The notes under the pieces are model-generated. The model ran no database searches and had not been told where the DNA came from. It worked only from the letters and a program-made list of their open reading frames with translations. DNA of 33,634 nt from the NCBI GenBank assembly GCA_015492295.1, contig WGFI01000113.1:1-33634 (forward strand), in the 5' to 3' direction. The stretch comes from Caldifarciminota bacterium. GTDB taxonomy: Bacteria; Hydrothermota; Hydrothermia; LBFQ01. Position numbers and translations under genes: made by a program. This document shows positions 16,313-23,954 of the stretch, one piece after another (the first letter of the stretch is position 1; every line of letters starts with the position of its first letter).

Positions 16313-16442
16313 ATGAGATCATCCTCTTTAACGATGGATTTATTTGACCAAGCATCATCAGCTTTTATAATCCCCTTATTTGGCTAACTTACTCGGCTTC
16401 TTAACGGTCTTTCCGTATCCAACGTTTTGGGACAAATACATC

Positions 16443-16457
16443 TTTCGGTGTTAGAAT
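16443..16457 (+). promoter_or_regulatory. ppdK promoter, leaderless type
   Basis: TTTC, GGTGT, TAGAAT (16452-16457), then nine bases to ATG 16467. GGGACA (16429-16434), 17 bases before the -10, could serve as a partial -35. No Shine-Dalgarno is present. Confidence 0.65.
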
Positions 16458-16466
16458 ATCTAACTC

Positions 16467-19115
16467 ATGAAGAAATTCGTTTATTTCTTTGGAAATGGTA
16501 TAGCAGAAGGTTTTGGGCTCGGTAAGATGCTCTTGGGTGGTAAGGGTGCGGGATTGCATGAGATGGCTAATGCGGGATTGCCGGTGCCCCCAGGTTTTAC
16601 AATAACGACCGAAGTTTGCTCTTACTATTACAAGAACAACAAAAGCTTTCCTGCGGGGCTAGAAGATGAGGTCCTTGAGAATCTGAAAAAGGTTGAAGAA
16701 GCGAAAGGACAGAAATTCGGGGATCCCGAAAATCCTCTGTTGGTTTCCGTAAGATCAGGTGCGCCCGTTTCAATGCCCGGAATGATGGATACTATATTGA
16801 ATCTCGGCTTGAACGATGAAACTGTAAAGGGGCTGTCCAAGATGGCAAATGAAAGGTTCGCGTACGATTCATATCGCAGGTTTTTACAGATGTTCGGAGA
16901 TGTTGTTCTAAAAATAAAGAAGGATGAGTTTGATAGGGAGCTTGAAGAAGTCAAGATGAGTAAGGCTGCGAAGCTCTCAAAGGATGTGAAGGATATAAAG
17001 GATACGGATTTGGATGCCGAGGATTGGAAGGAGGTGGTTAAAAGGTTTAAGGAGGTTATAAAAAGACATGGGAAGAAAGTTCCAGAGGATCCGTATGAAC
17101 AGCTTTGGATGGCCATAAAGGCGGTTTTTGACTCTTGGATGAATCCAAGGGCGATAGAATACAGAAAGATTTACAAGATACCCGATGATTGGGGAACTGC
17201 ATGCAATGTTGTCGCTATGGTTTTCGGCAATCTCGGCGATGACAGTGGGACGGGTGTGATGTTCACGAGGGATCCTTCAACCGGAGAGAAGGTTATATTC
17301 GGTGAATTTTTACCGAATGCCCAGGGAGAAGATATAGTAGCAGGTATAAGAACACCTATGCCATTATCAAAGGTCAAGGAGTGGGATCCTGATATATACG
17401 AACAGCTCGTGGATTTGGCGAATAAACTTGAAAATTACTATAAGGAGATGCAAGACATAGAATTTACGATAGAGAGAAAGAAGGTTTGGCTTCTTCAAAC
17501 GAGAAAAGGAAAGAGGACACCAAAGGCGGAGATAAAGATAGCCGTTGATATGGCCAAAGAGGGACTAATAACGAAGGATGAGGCCGTTTTAAGGGTGGAT
17601 CCTTACAATCTTGAAAAGGTTTTGCATCCATATATAGATGAGAGGAATGCGCCTGAACCCTTAGCCAGCGGAATACCGGCATCACCGGGTGCGGCAACGG
17701 GTTATGTCGTTTTTGATCCCGAAGAGGCGCATGCTTGGAAGGAGGGAGGTAAAAAGGTCATACTCGTTAGGACGGAGACATCACCTGAGGATATTAAAGG
17801 CATGGCCGCTGCTGAGGGGATATTGACTTCAAGAGGTGGTAAAACTTCACATGCCGCCGTGGTAGCCAGGGGGATGGGCAAGCCTGCCGTCGTAGGTGCC
17901 GAAAGTTTAAATATAAACGAAAAGGAAGGTTTCTTCACGGTGGGAAATATCAAGGTATCAAAGGGAGATGTTATAACCATAGATGGCTCATCGGGAAAGA
18001 TATATTTGGGAGATGTACCCAAGGTGATGCCCGAACTTACAGGTGAAGTTGCCGAGATCCTAAACTGGGCGGATGAGTTCAGGAAGATAGGCGTTAGGGC
18101 AAATGCGGATACGCCGAAAGATGCCGAAATAGCGAGGAACTTTGGTGCCGAAGGTATAGGGTTGGCCAGGACGGAGCACATGTTCTTCGGTGAAGATAGG
18201 ATATGGAATTTCAGGACGATGATCATATTCGCTGAGAGCAAGGGAGAAAATTATGAAAGGGCGAAGGAGAAGATAAAATCTTATCAAAGGGAGGATTTCA
18301 AGGGCATATTGAAGGCTATGGACGGACTACCCGTTATAATAAGATTGCTTGATCCCCCATTGCACGAATTCCTACCTACTGAGGAAGAGCAAATTAAGGA
18401 GATGGCTCAGAAACTCGGCGTTGAGGAAAAACTCATAAAGACACTGGTTGAAAATACAAAGGAAATCAACCCGATGTTGGGGCATCGTGGCGTGAGATTG
18501 GCCATCACATTCCCAGATATATATATTATGCAAACGGAGGCCATAGCGGAGGCGACATTAGAACTCAAAAAAGAGGGCTATAATCCGAAACCCAAGATCA
18601 TGCTGCCGTTGGTGGCTTTTGAGACCGAGATGGAATATATGAGAAAACTCATAAAGGAAACCCTACAAAAATACGGTCTTGAAAATGAGATTGAGGTGGG
18701 AACCATGATTGAACTTCCGAGGGCCGCATTGATGGCCGATCGCATAGCAAAGTTCGCGGATTTCTTCTCCTACGGGACGAACGATCTAACCCAAACCACA
18801 CTCGGATTTTCAAGGGACGATGTTGGAAAATTCCTTTATAAGTACCTTGAAAACAAGCTCGTGCCCGAGGATCCTTTCCAGAGCGTTGATGATGGCGTGG
18901 TTAAGTTGGTTGAGATGGGTGTTAAATTGGGAAGGAGTACGAATGAAAAACTGGAAATAGGCGTATGCGGGGAGCATGGTGGGGATCCAAAGAGTATATA
19001 CAAGTTCTACGAGGCGGGTGTGGATTATGTTAGTGCATCACCTTATAGGGTTCCCGTAGCGAGGCTGGCAGCCGCGCAGGCATCCTTAAAGCAATTAACC
19101 GGCGCAGCAACTTAA
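16467..19115 (+). CDS. ppdK: Pyruvate, phosphate dikinase
   Basis: PPDK interconverts pyruvate + ATP + Pi and phosphoenolpyruvate + AMP + PPi, a reversible glycolytic or gluconeogenic step common in anaerobes and thermophiles. The 882 residues are full length: N-terminal ATP-grasp domain (LGGKGAGLHEMANAGLPVPP, SVRSGAPVSMPGMMDTILN), central phosphohistidine domain with GGKTSHAAVVARG (H462), and C-terminal TIM barrel with GIGLARTEHMFF, SYGTNDLTQTTLGFSRDD and the catalytic cysteine in GVCGEHGGDP (C834). ATG 16467 is supported by a -10 box nine bases upstream and gives the normal N-terminus. Its 3' end overlaps convergent merA by 21 bases. Confidence 0.98.
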   Translation: MKKFVYFFGNGIAEGFGLGKMLLGGKGAGLHEMANAGLPVPPGFTITTEVCSYYYKNNKSFPAGLEDEVLENLKKVEEAKGQKFGDPENPLLVSVRSGAPVSMPGMMDTILNLGLNDETVKGLSKMANERFAYDSYRRFLQMFGDVVLKIKKDEFDRELEEVKMSKAAKLSKDVKDIKDTDLDAEDWKEVVKRFKEVIKRHGKKVPEDPYEQLWMAIKAVFDSWMNPRAIEYRKIYKIPDDWGTACNVVAMVFGNLGDDSGTGVMFTRDPSTGEKVIFGEFLPNAQGEDIVAGIRTPMPLSKVKEWDPDIYEQLVDLANKLENYYKEMQDIEFTIERKKVWLLQTRKGKRTPKAEIKIAVDMAKEGLITKDEAVLRVDPYNLEKVLHPYIDERNAPEPLASGIPASPGAATGYVVFDPEEAHAWKEGGKKVILVRTETSPEDIKGMAAAEGILTSRGGKTSHAAVVARGMGKPAVVGAESLNINEKEGFFTVGNIKVSKGDVITIDGSSGKIYLGDVPKVMPELTGEVAEILNWADEFRKIGVRANADTPKDAEIARNFGAEGIGLARTEHMFFGEDRIWNFRTMIIFAESKGENYERAKEKIKSYQREDFKGILKAMDGLPVIIRLLDPPLHEFLPTEEEQIKEMAQKLGVEEKLIKTLVENTKEINPMLGHRGVRLAITFPDIYIMQTEAIAEATLELKKEGYNPKPKIMLPLVAFETEMEYMRKLIKETLQKYGLENEIEVGTMIELPRAALMADRIAKFADFFSYGTNDLTQTTLGFSRDDVGKFLYKYLENKLVPEDPFQSVDDGVVKLVEMGVKLGRSTNEKLEIGVCGEHGGDPKSIYKFYEAGVDYVSASPYRVPVARLAAAQASLKQLTGAAT

Positions 19116-20435
19116 AGCCTTCGTCTTATCAACCCTAAGGGAAGCCATCCTGACACCTTCGGTGAATGTTAGGAAAGGTATGAACATATCTTGGAGGGAT
19201 CTGTAAGTCAGATTTTCCTTAATGGCGAGGGTTAGAATGTTTATCATCTCCCCCGCATTCTTTCCGACTATACGTGCCCCTACGATCTTGTCGTTATGCG
19301 AAAGCAGAATTTTGACGAAACCGTACTCGTAGTTTATCAACTCCGCTATCGGTATATCCTTGAATTCAAGGTATCCCTTCCTGTAATCTAGATCTAAGGA
19401 TCTCAAAAACCTCTCTCCAACCCCTACTCCCGCTATCTGTGGATCCGTAAATATCACATACGGGACGCATCTGTAATCCACCTTCCCATTCTCGTTCATT
19501 ATCAGATTTCTCGCCGCTGTCTTCCCCTCCCTCGCCGCAACATAAACGAAAGGATATTTGCCATTTACATCACCAACAGCGTAGATATTTTCAATGTTCG
19601 TTCTCAAGCTGTCATCCGTTATTATATATCCACGAGGATCCGTTTTTATGCCCAATTCCTCAATTCCCAATCCATCCGTATTTCCGACCCTACCAGTCGC
19701 GACCAAGATATGGGATCCCGAAACCTCGCACTTCTCTCCGTCTTTTTCACATCTCACAACTATCTCACCATTATGGGACAAAACCTCATAAGCCTTCGTA
19801 TTTGTAAGAATATCTATTCCTTCGTTCTTAAAAACTTCCGTCAAGACCTCCGCGACATCCTCATCCTCATTGGGTAATATATGCTCCCCTATGTCTATTA
19901 TAACAACCTCACTTCCAAATCTCCTGAAAGATTGGGCCAGTTCAACACCTATGTATCCGCCACCCAATACCACAAGTTTCTCGGGCAACTCCTTCAAGTT
20001 GAATATGCTTAGATTCGTGTGATAATCCACATTTTCCAAGCCTTTTATAGGGGGGATTGAAGGTCTTGACCCCGTAGCTATTATAAAACCCTTACCCCTT
20101 ATCACCTCTCCATTGACCTCAACCTCTCTCTCCGAAACGAACTTAGCCTTGCCGGCTATATAATCAAAACCGTATATATCTATCAATTCCTCGTACTTTT
20201 TCCTTCTCATACCCGAGACTATATTCGGGAGTTTCCGTTTAACCGTATCAAAAGGGTATCCAAACTCGGCCATCTTCAAGAGGTACTTTGATGGAACGCA
20301 ACCCACATTTACGCAGGTACCTCCTACGGTGCCATCGTTTATTACCAAGGTCCTCGCTCCGAGTTCCGTCGCCTCTATCGCCGCTGAGAAACCTGCGGAA
20401 CCTCCACCTACGATTATAACATCGTATTCACCCAT
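19095..20435 (-). CDS. merA: Mercuric reductase
   Basis: A flavin disulfide oxidoreductase that reduces Hg(II) to volatile Hg(0) using NAD(P)H in the cytoplasm. The 446 residues have the FAD motif VIIVGGGSAGFSAAI, the redox pair in GGTCVNVGCVPSK (C41, C46), an NAD(P) motif (VVLGGGYIGVELAQSF), and the diagnostic C-terminal vicinal cysteines near the last residues (LSCCAG; C443, C444) that pass Hg(II) to the active site. It lacks the N-terminal HMA domain of many MerA proteins; separate HMA genes in this operon could replace it. It is the last gene of the mer operon, and CAGGAG precedes its ATG. Confidence 0.96.
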   Translation of the reverse strand: MGEYDVIIVGGGSAGFSAAIEATELGARTLVINDGTVGGTCVNVGCVPSKYLLKMAEFGYPFDTVKRKLPNIVSGMRRKKYEELIDIYGFDYIAGKAKFVSEREVEVNGEVIRGKGFIIATGSRPSIPPIKGLENVDYHTNLSIFNLKELPEKLVVLGGGYIGVELAQSFRRFGSEVVIIDIGEHILPNEDEDVAEVLTEVFKNEGIDILTNTKAYEVLSHNGEIVVRCEKDGEKCEVSGSHILVATGRVGNTDGLGIEELGIKTDPRGYIITDDSLRTNIENIYAVGDVNGKYPFVYVAAREGKTAARNLIMNENGKVDYRCVPYVIFTDPQIAGVGVGERFLRSLDLDYRKGYLEFKDIPIAELINYEYGFVKILLSHNDKIVGARIVGKNAGEMINILTLAIKENLTYRSLQDMFIPFLTFTEGVRMASLRVDKTKALSCCAG

Positions 20436-20436
20436 A

Positions 20437-20733
20437 TCACATCTCCTGAATGAGCATATATACGCTTATGCCTACGAGTAGCAATGTGGAGATTATGAGT
20501 AAAGTCCTATTTATTATGAGCTTCTTCCTATCGCATGAGCATTTCCTAAGGAACTGGTCATAGTACCCGTATCCGAGAATCAGGAATGATAATCCCAGAA
20601 GATGCCATCTGTACTGCGCTATCTTGAAGCCCAAACCAGCCGGCAGAGCGGCCAAGACCAAAGGGAATATACAGCATAAGGAGGCCAAAAAGGCCGTAGT
20701 AATGGATAGTATTGAACTAAGTATCGCTTTCAT
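20437..20733 (-). CDS. merT: MerT-like mercuric ion transporter
   Basis: 98 residues with three membrane segments. The first holds the vicinal pair CC (C20, C21 in FLASLCCIFPLVLAAL) and the loop before the last holds C-S-C (C65, C67 in FLRKCSCDRK), matching the two cysteine pairs of MerT, which carry Hg(II) across the inner membrane to MerA. It is a little shorter than typical MerT (about 116). The start overlaps the MerP-like gene by 17 bases, and merA follows one base after its stop. The symbol is given by these motifs and the operon. Confidence 0.85.
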   Translation of the reverse strand: MKAILSSILSITTAFLASLCCIFPLVLAALPAGLGFKIAQYRWHLLGLSFLILGYGYYDQFLRKCSCDRKKLIINRTLLIISTLLLVGISVYMLIQEM

Positions 20734-21034
20734 CTTTCTTCACCATCTCGCAACCGTATCCGGCCTTCCTTACCGCTTTCTCAACATCCTTGGGGTTCAA
20801 CTTACCATCATGCCAAACCTTCAAAATCCTCTTCTCCCATATATACTCCATACCCAAAACACCCTTAACCTTCCTCAGAGCCTTCTCTATCTTCTTAACG
20901 CAACCTTCACACATAACGCCCTTTATCTTAAACTCATAGCTCTCCTTCTTACTTATGTTTTCATCAACGAAAACGCTTTTATATGTTTCAGATACTAGAA
21001 TCACGGGCTGAGACATAACCAACATCCAAAGCAT
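20717..21034 (-). CDS. MerP-like exported metal-binding protein (HMA domain)
   Basis: 105 residues: a short hydrophobic start (MLWMLVMSQPVILV), a linker (SETYKSVFVDENISKKES) and one HMA domain (KIKGVMCEGCVKKIEKALRK, C42 and C45) ending AVRKAGYGCEMV with a further cysteine. The place, next to MerT, is that of periplasmic MerP, which scavenges Hg(II) and hands it to MerT. The motif reads MCEGC rather than the usual MTCxxC, and the signal sequence has no basic residues. A strong AGGAGGTGAGAT precedes the ATG. Confidence 0.82.
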   Translation of the reverse strand: MLWMLVMSQPVILVSETYKSVFVDENISKKESYEFKIKGVMCEGCVKKIEKALRKVKGVLGMEYIWEKRILKVWHDGKLNPKDVEKAVRKAGYGCEMVKKDESDT

Positions 21035-21037
21035 ATC

Positions 21038-21532
21038 TCACCTCCTTATAACCTTATAAACCTTTCCCGCGGTAAGAATAAAGTATATACCTCTTTTGAG
21101 GTTAAACTCGGCCATTTCCCCCTCAAATACCTTCCTACCATAGATATCAAACACCGTTACCTTTCCTTTCTGTGGTATCTCCTTCTCATAAGTTTCCAAT
21201 GGAAAGTCGCATCCGCAGTAAGCGGTCTTGGTATTGTTGGATGTGTTTATATCACCTACGGTATCTATGGCAAAGGTGAAGATATAAGTTCCGGGGGAAG
21301 TCGGAACGAAGGTTGAGGGGAAATTGATAACTATGGATTGCAATGGATTCAGAGGTGGAATTTCGCTTATGTCCGAATATACGGTATCGTATCCAGATAT
21401 ACCTATCACCTTTATCGTCTTTGAAGGGGATACATCGTTTCCAAGATTCTTTATCTCAACGGAGGGGGTATATGTGTAATTCACATACATGCTCAAAGGC
21501 GGAGAGAGTATGGAGAGGATTGCCAAATCCAT
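21038..21532 (-). CDS. Exported beta-sandwich protein with sorting tail inside the mer operon
   Basis: 164 residues. The hydrophobic start (LAILSILSPPL) leads into a CARDB-like beta domain (YTPSVEIKNLGNDVSPSKT, TYIFTFAIDTVGDINTSNN), then a Cys-Gly-Cys (C106, C108 in TAYCGCDFP), and a type IX-like sorting tail (VTVFDIYGRKVFEG, RGIYFILTAGKV, then IRR). No standard mer gene looks like this. AAGGAGG stands 7 bases before the ATG, and the gene lies between two HMA genes with gaps of 2-3 bases, so it is a full operon member. A surface mercury-binding role is inference from place and the CGC motif. Confidence 0.78.
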   Translation of the reverse strand: MDLAILSILSPPLSMYVNYTYTPSVEIKNLGNDVSPSKTIKVIGISGYDTVYSDISEIPPLNPLQSIVINFPSTFVPTSPGTYIFTFAIDTVGDINTSNNTKTAYCGCDFPLETYEKEIPQKGKVTVFDIYGRKVFEGEMAEFNLKRGIYFILTAGKVYKVIRR

Positions 21533-21534
21533 GC

Positions 21535-21753
21535 CTAAACCTCCTTCACCTCAACCACCTCATAACCCGCGGACGAGATCACATTGACGGGATCAGGGCA
21601 ATGGCATGTATCCGTACATCCGCATTCAAACTCCGCTATCCCGCTTTCCAGCTCAACCTTTCCAACCTTGTATCCGGCCTTTTTCAAGGCCCCTTCCACC
21701 CTTTCAACGCAGTCATTGCAGTGCATACCTTTGATTTTTGCTATTCTCTTCAT
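21535..21753 (-). CDS. HMA-domain protein with an extra cysteine cluster, first gene of the mer operon
   Basis: 72 residues, cytoplasmic (no signal). An HMA fold: IAKIKGMHCNDCVERVEGAL (C12, C15), strand KVGKVELESGIAEF, then an unusual insert CGCTDTCHCPD (C44, C46, C50, C52) before the last helix and strand (VISSAGYEVVEV). Six cysteines in 72 residues is twice or more what a plain HMA domain has. It may be a cytoplasmic Hg(II) carrier replacing the missing N-terminal domain of MerA. No Shine-Dalgarno is evident; TAGGAT lies ten bases before the ATG. Confidence 0.82.
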   Translation of the reverse strand: MKRIAKIKGMHCNDCVERVEGALKKAGYKVGKVELESGIAEFECGCTDTCHCPDPVNVISSAGYEVVEVKEV

Positions 21754-21763
21754 GGTACCGAGT

Positions 21764-21775
21764 ATCCTAAGGCTG
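21764..21775 (-). promoter_or_regulatory. Probable mer operon promoter, leaderless type
   Basis: On the minus strand: C, AGCCT, TAGGAT (21769-21764), then ten bases to ATG 21753. The AGCCT is the same as before the trxB -10 box. It is the weakest of the set (TAGGAT, no -35, 58 bases below the uvrC stop), so readthrough from uvrC is an alternative. I see no classical MerR dyad, and no merR lies in the window. Confidence 0.4.
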
Positions 21776-21811
21776 CGTCTATCTATGAGGTGAGCCGGTT
21801 TGATGGTGGAT

Positions 21812-23542
21812 TCATCCTAAGTATCTCTTCAAGGTTTCCGCCACTTTTCTGTTGAAACCAGGCAACGATGAGATCTCCTCAACCGACGCTCCCCTTATCT
21901 TAGATATGCTTCCAAAGTGGGCAAGCAGGATTTTCTTTCTCTTTTCACCTATACCCGGTATGGCATCAAGTGCGCTTTTCTTACTCTCCTTACTTCTCAA
22001 AGTCCTATGATATTTCAGGGCGAACCTGTGGGATTCATCCCTTATATATTGTAGGAGTTTAAGGGCAGGTTCATTCACAGATAGCTGTATAACCCTATTT
22101 CCCGGAAGTATAAGGGTCTCAAATCTCTTCGCCAATGCAACCGTAGGTATATTGAGATTCAATTCTTTAAGTGCCTTCAACGCCGCGTTCAACTGCCCTA
22201 TACCTCCATCTATAAGTATAAGATCCGGAAGTTCCCCTCCCTCGGATACTACCCTCCTATACCTCCTCAGCACGACTTCGTACATACATGCGTAATCATC
22301 TATCCCCTCAACCGTCTTTATTTTAAATCTCCTGTATCCAGATTTAAAAGGTTTTCCGTTTTTAAAAACTACGAGAGATCCAACCTTATATTTCCCGAAT
22401 GTATGGGATATATCAAAGCCTTCTATTATGCTTGGAATCTTATCAAGATTTAAAACCTTTTGCAAGGATTCCAAGGATGGATGAACCCTCTGGGATTTAA
22501 CGATGTAGTTCTCAACCTCCAACCTCGCCGACATCTCGGCGGCCTTCAAAATCTCCTTCTCGCTCTCCTTCGGTGTCCTTATCGGGATACCGTTTATCTC
22601 ATCAATTTCCAAACTGAAAGGCACTATGATCTCATCCACATTCTTTGGATTGTTGGCGTAATAGATCATAAGGAACTCTTCCAACGTCCCTTTATCACCG
22701 TACATTGATGTTGAGGTTAGAAACTTGTAAGTTTCAATTATGTTCCCATCCTTCAACGAATATAACACCACGCACGATGTATTCTTAATTGAATACACGG
22801 CCCAGAGCTCCTTCTCTCCCCTACCCCTTTTCACCATAAACTCATTTAGACTCCTCAAACGATCCCTCCATATAGCGGCAGCTTCAAAATTCAACCTTTT
22901 CGCCTCTTCATTCATCTTTTCAAATATGTACTTTGCTACCTCTCCGACATCACCGTTCAAGAACCTTTTAAAGTTTTTTACCATCTCCTTATACTGGTCG
23001 TATATCTCGTATCTACAAGGGGCGGAACATCTACCTATATGATATTCAATGCAAGGTGTGTGTTTCTTCTTTGATGGGAGTTTTAAAGAGCAGTTCCTTA
23101 TGGGAAAGAGTTTCCTCGCAAATTTTAAGAAGAATCTAACCTGAGATCTGTTTATATAGGGGCCGAAATTATCACCCCCATCCTTAGGTTCCCTCGTTAA
23201 AACCACCCTCGGATAGACCTCATCCGTTATGTGTATATAGTAGAAAGGTGTTTCGCTTTTAAGCCTTATGTTATATTTCGGCTTGTATTTTCTTATGAGA
23301 CTCGCCTCAAGATAAATCGCATTCCTCTCGCTATCCGTGGTTATTATCTCCAGCTGACTCGCCTCACCTATCATCTTTAAGATCCTCTCATCCTTCGGAT
23401 CCACATAACTTCTCAAACGATTCCTTAAATTCTTAGCCTTACCTATGTAAAGATACTTATCATCACATTTGAAAATATAAACTCCGCTCTTTTCGGGAGC
23501 GCTCTCTATTATGTTAAGGATTTCCGAGTTTAAAAGACGCAT
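21812..23542 (-). CDS. uvrC: UvrABC system protein C (excinuclease subunit)
   Basis: UvrC cuts DNA on both sides of a lesion in nucleotide excision repair. The 576 residues show the GIY-YIG nuclease (KSGVYIFKCDDKYLYIGKAK, about 17-36), a cysteine patch (CIEYHIGRCSAPC), the UVR motif (about 205-235), the RNase H-like second nuclease (IIEGFDISHTFG, LILIDGGIGQLNAAL) and helix-hairpin-helix repeats at the end (ALDAIPGIGEKRKKILLAHF). It is somewhat shorter than the usual 590-620. The start overlaps the upstream gene by 29 bases and I see no Shine-Dalgarno, so the exact start is uncertain. Confidence 0.96.
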   Translation of the reverse strand: MRLLNSEILNIIESAPEKSGVYIFKCDDKYLYIGKAKNLRNRLRSYVDPKDERILKMIGEASQLEIITTDSERNAIYLEASLIRKYKPKYNIRLKSETPFYYIHITDEVYPRVVLTREPKDGGDNFGPYINRSQVRFFLKFARKLFPIRNCSLKLPSKKKHTPCIEYHIGRCSAPCRYEIYDQYKEMVKNFKRFLNGDVGEVAKYIFEKMNEEAKRLNFEAAAIWRDRLRSLNEFMVKRGRGEKELWAVYSIKNTSCVVLYSLKDGNIIETYKFLTSTSMYGDKGTLEEFLMIYYANNPKNVDEIIVPFSLEIDEINGIPIRTPKESEKEILKAAEMSARLEVENYIVKSQRVHPSLESLQKVLNLDKIPSIIEGFDISHTFGKYKVGSLVVFKNGKPFKSGYRRFKIKTVEGIDDYACMYEVVLRRYRRVVSEGGELPDLILIDGGIGQLNAALKALKELNLNIPTVALAKRFETLILPGNRVIQLSVNEPALKLLQYIRDESHRFALKYHRTLRSKESKKSALDAIPGIGEKRKKILLAHFGSISKIRGASVEEISSLPGFNRKVAETLKRYLG

Positions 23543-23954
23543 AGATGAAAGGCACAGGTAAGATTCCGAACTTACCCTCCTGCGACAAAAGATATACGGG
23601 CAAATTCAAACCGAACTCAAAGAACTTCAATCTATATCCACCTCTAAATAACAAAGCCGTATAGCTCTGATCATCAATGTTCAACCTACCTATGCCCGCG
23701 GTCGTTGCCATGAAACCCAAAGAAATATCCCAATTCCTTATATAACTTCCAAATCCAACGGAGGAGTTTAGAACGGTTATATTCTCCCCTCCGAATGAGT
23801 ACTTTATTCCGCCTATCTCAAAATTCCCATAGATATACTTTCCGAAGTTGGTTGATACGCCGAGCGAAGGATAAGCGAAAACCTTTGGCAATTCCTTACT
23901 AACAACGGCGGGAAAAGTGCTTAAAACCGAAAAACTAAAAGCCAAACCTGACAT
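23514..23954 (-). CDS. Exported, probably outer-membrane barrel protein
   Basis: 146 residues from ATG 23954, which has GGAGGTGGATT directly before it; the longer frame back to 23993 lies within the upstream gene and is not supported. A signal-like stretch (MSGLAFSFSVLSTFPAVVS) is followed by alternating short strands (FGKYIYGNFEIGGIKYSFGG, WDISLGFMATTAG, ALLFRGGYRLKFFEFG), typical of a small beta-barrel. No family is recognised. It starts inside the end of the preceding outer-membrane-like gene and may form a functional pair with it. Its stop lies inside uvrC. Confidence 0.7.
   Translation of the reverse strand: MSGLAFSFSVLSTFPAVVSKELPKVFAYPSLGVSTNFGKYIYGNFEIGGIKYSFGGENITVLNSSVGFGSYIRNWDISLGFMATTAGIGRLNIDDQSYTALLFRGGYRLKFFEFGLNLPVYLLSQEGKFGILPVPFIYASFKLGNP

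Noticed and set aside
16401-16500. Minus-strand frame ending at 16401 with a protein-like tail (PKDVFVPKRWIRKDR)
   Set aside because: It runs antisense into ppdK, whose start is secure, has no good start codon, and no insertion-sequence ends are seen.
21754-21811. A MerR-type operator before the mer operon
   Set aside because: No 19-20 base -35/-10 spacer with a flanking dyad is visible, only a GGTACC palindrome too short to count.
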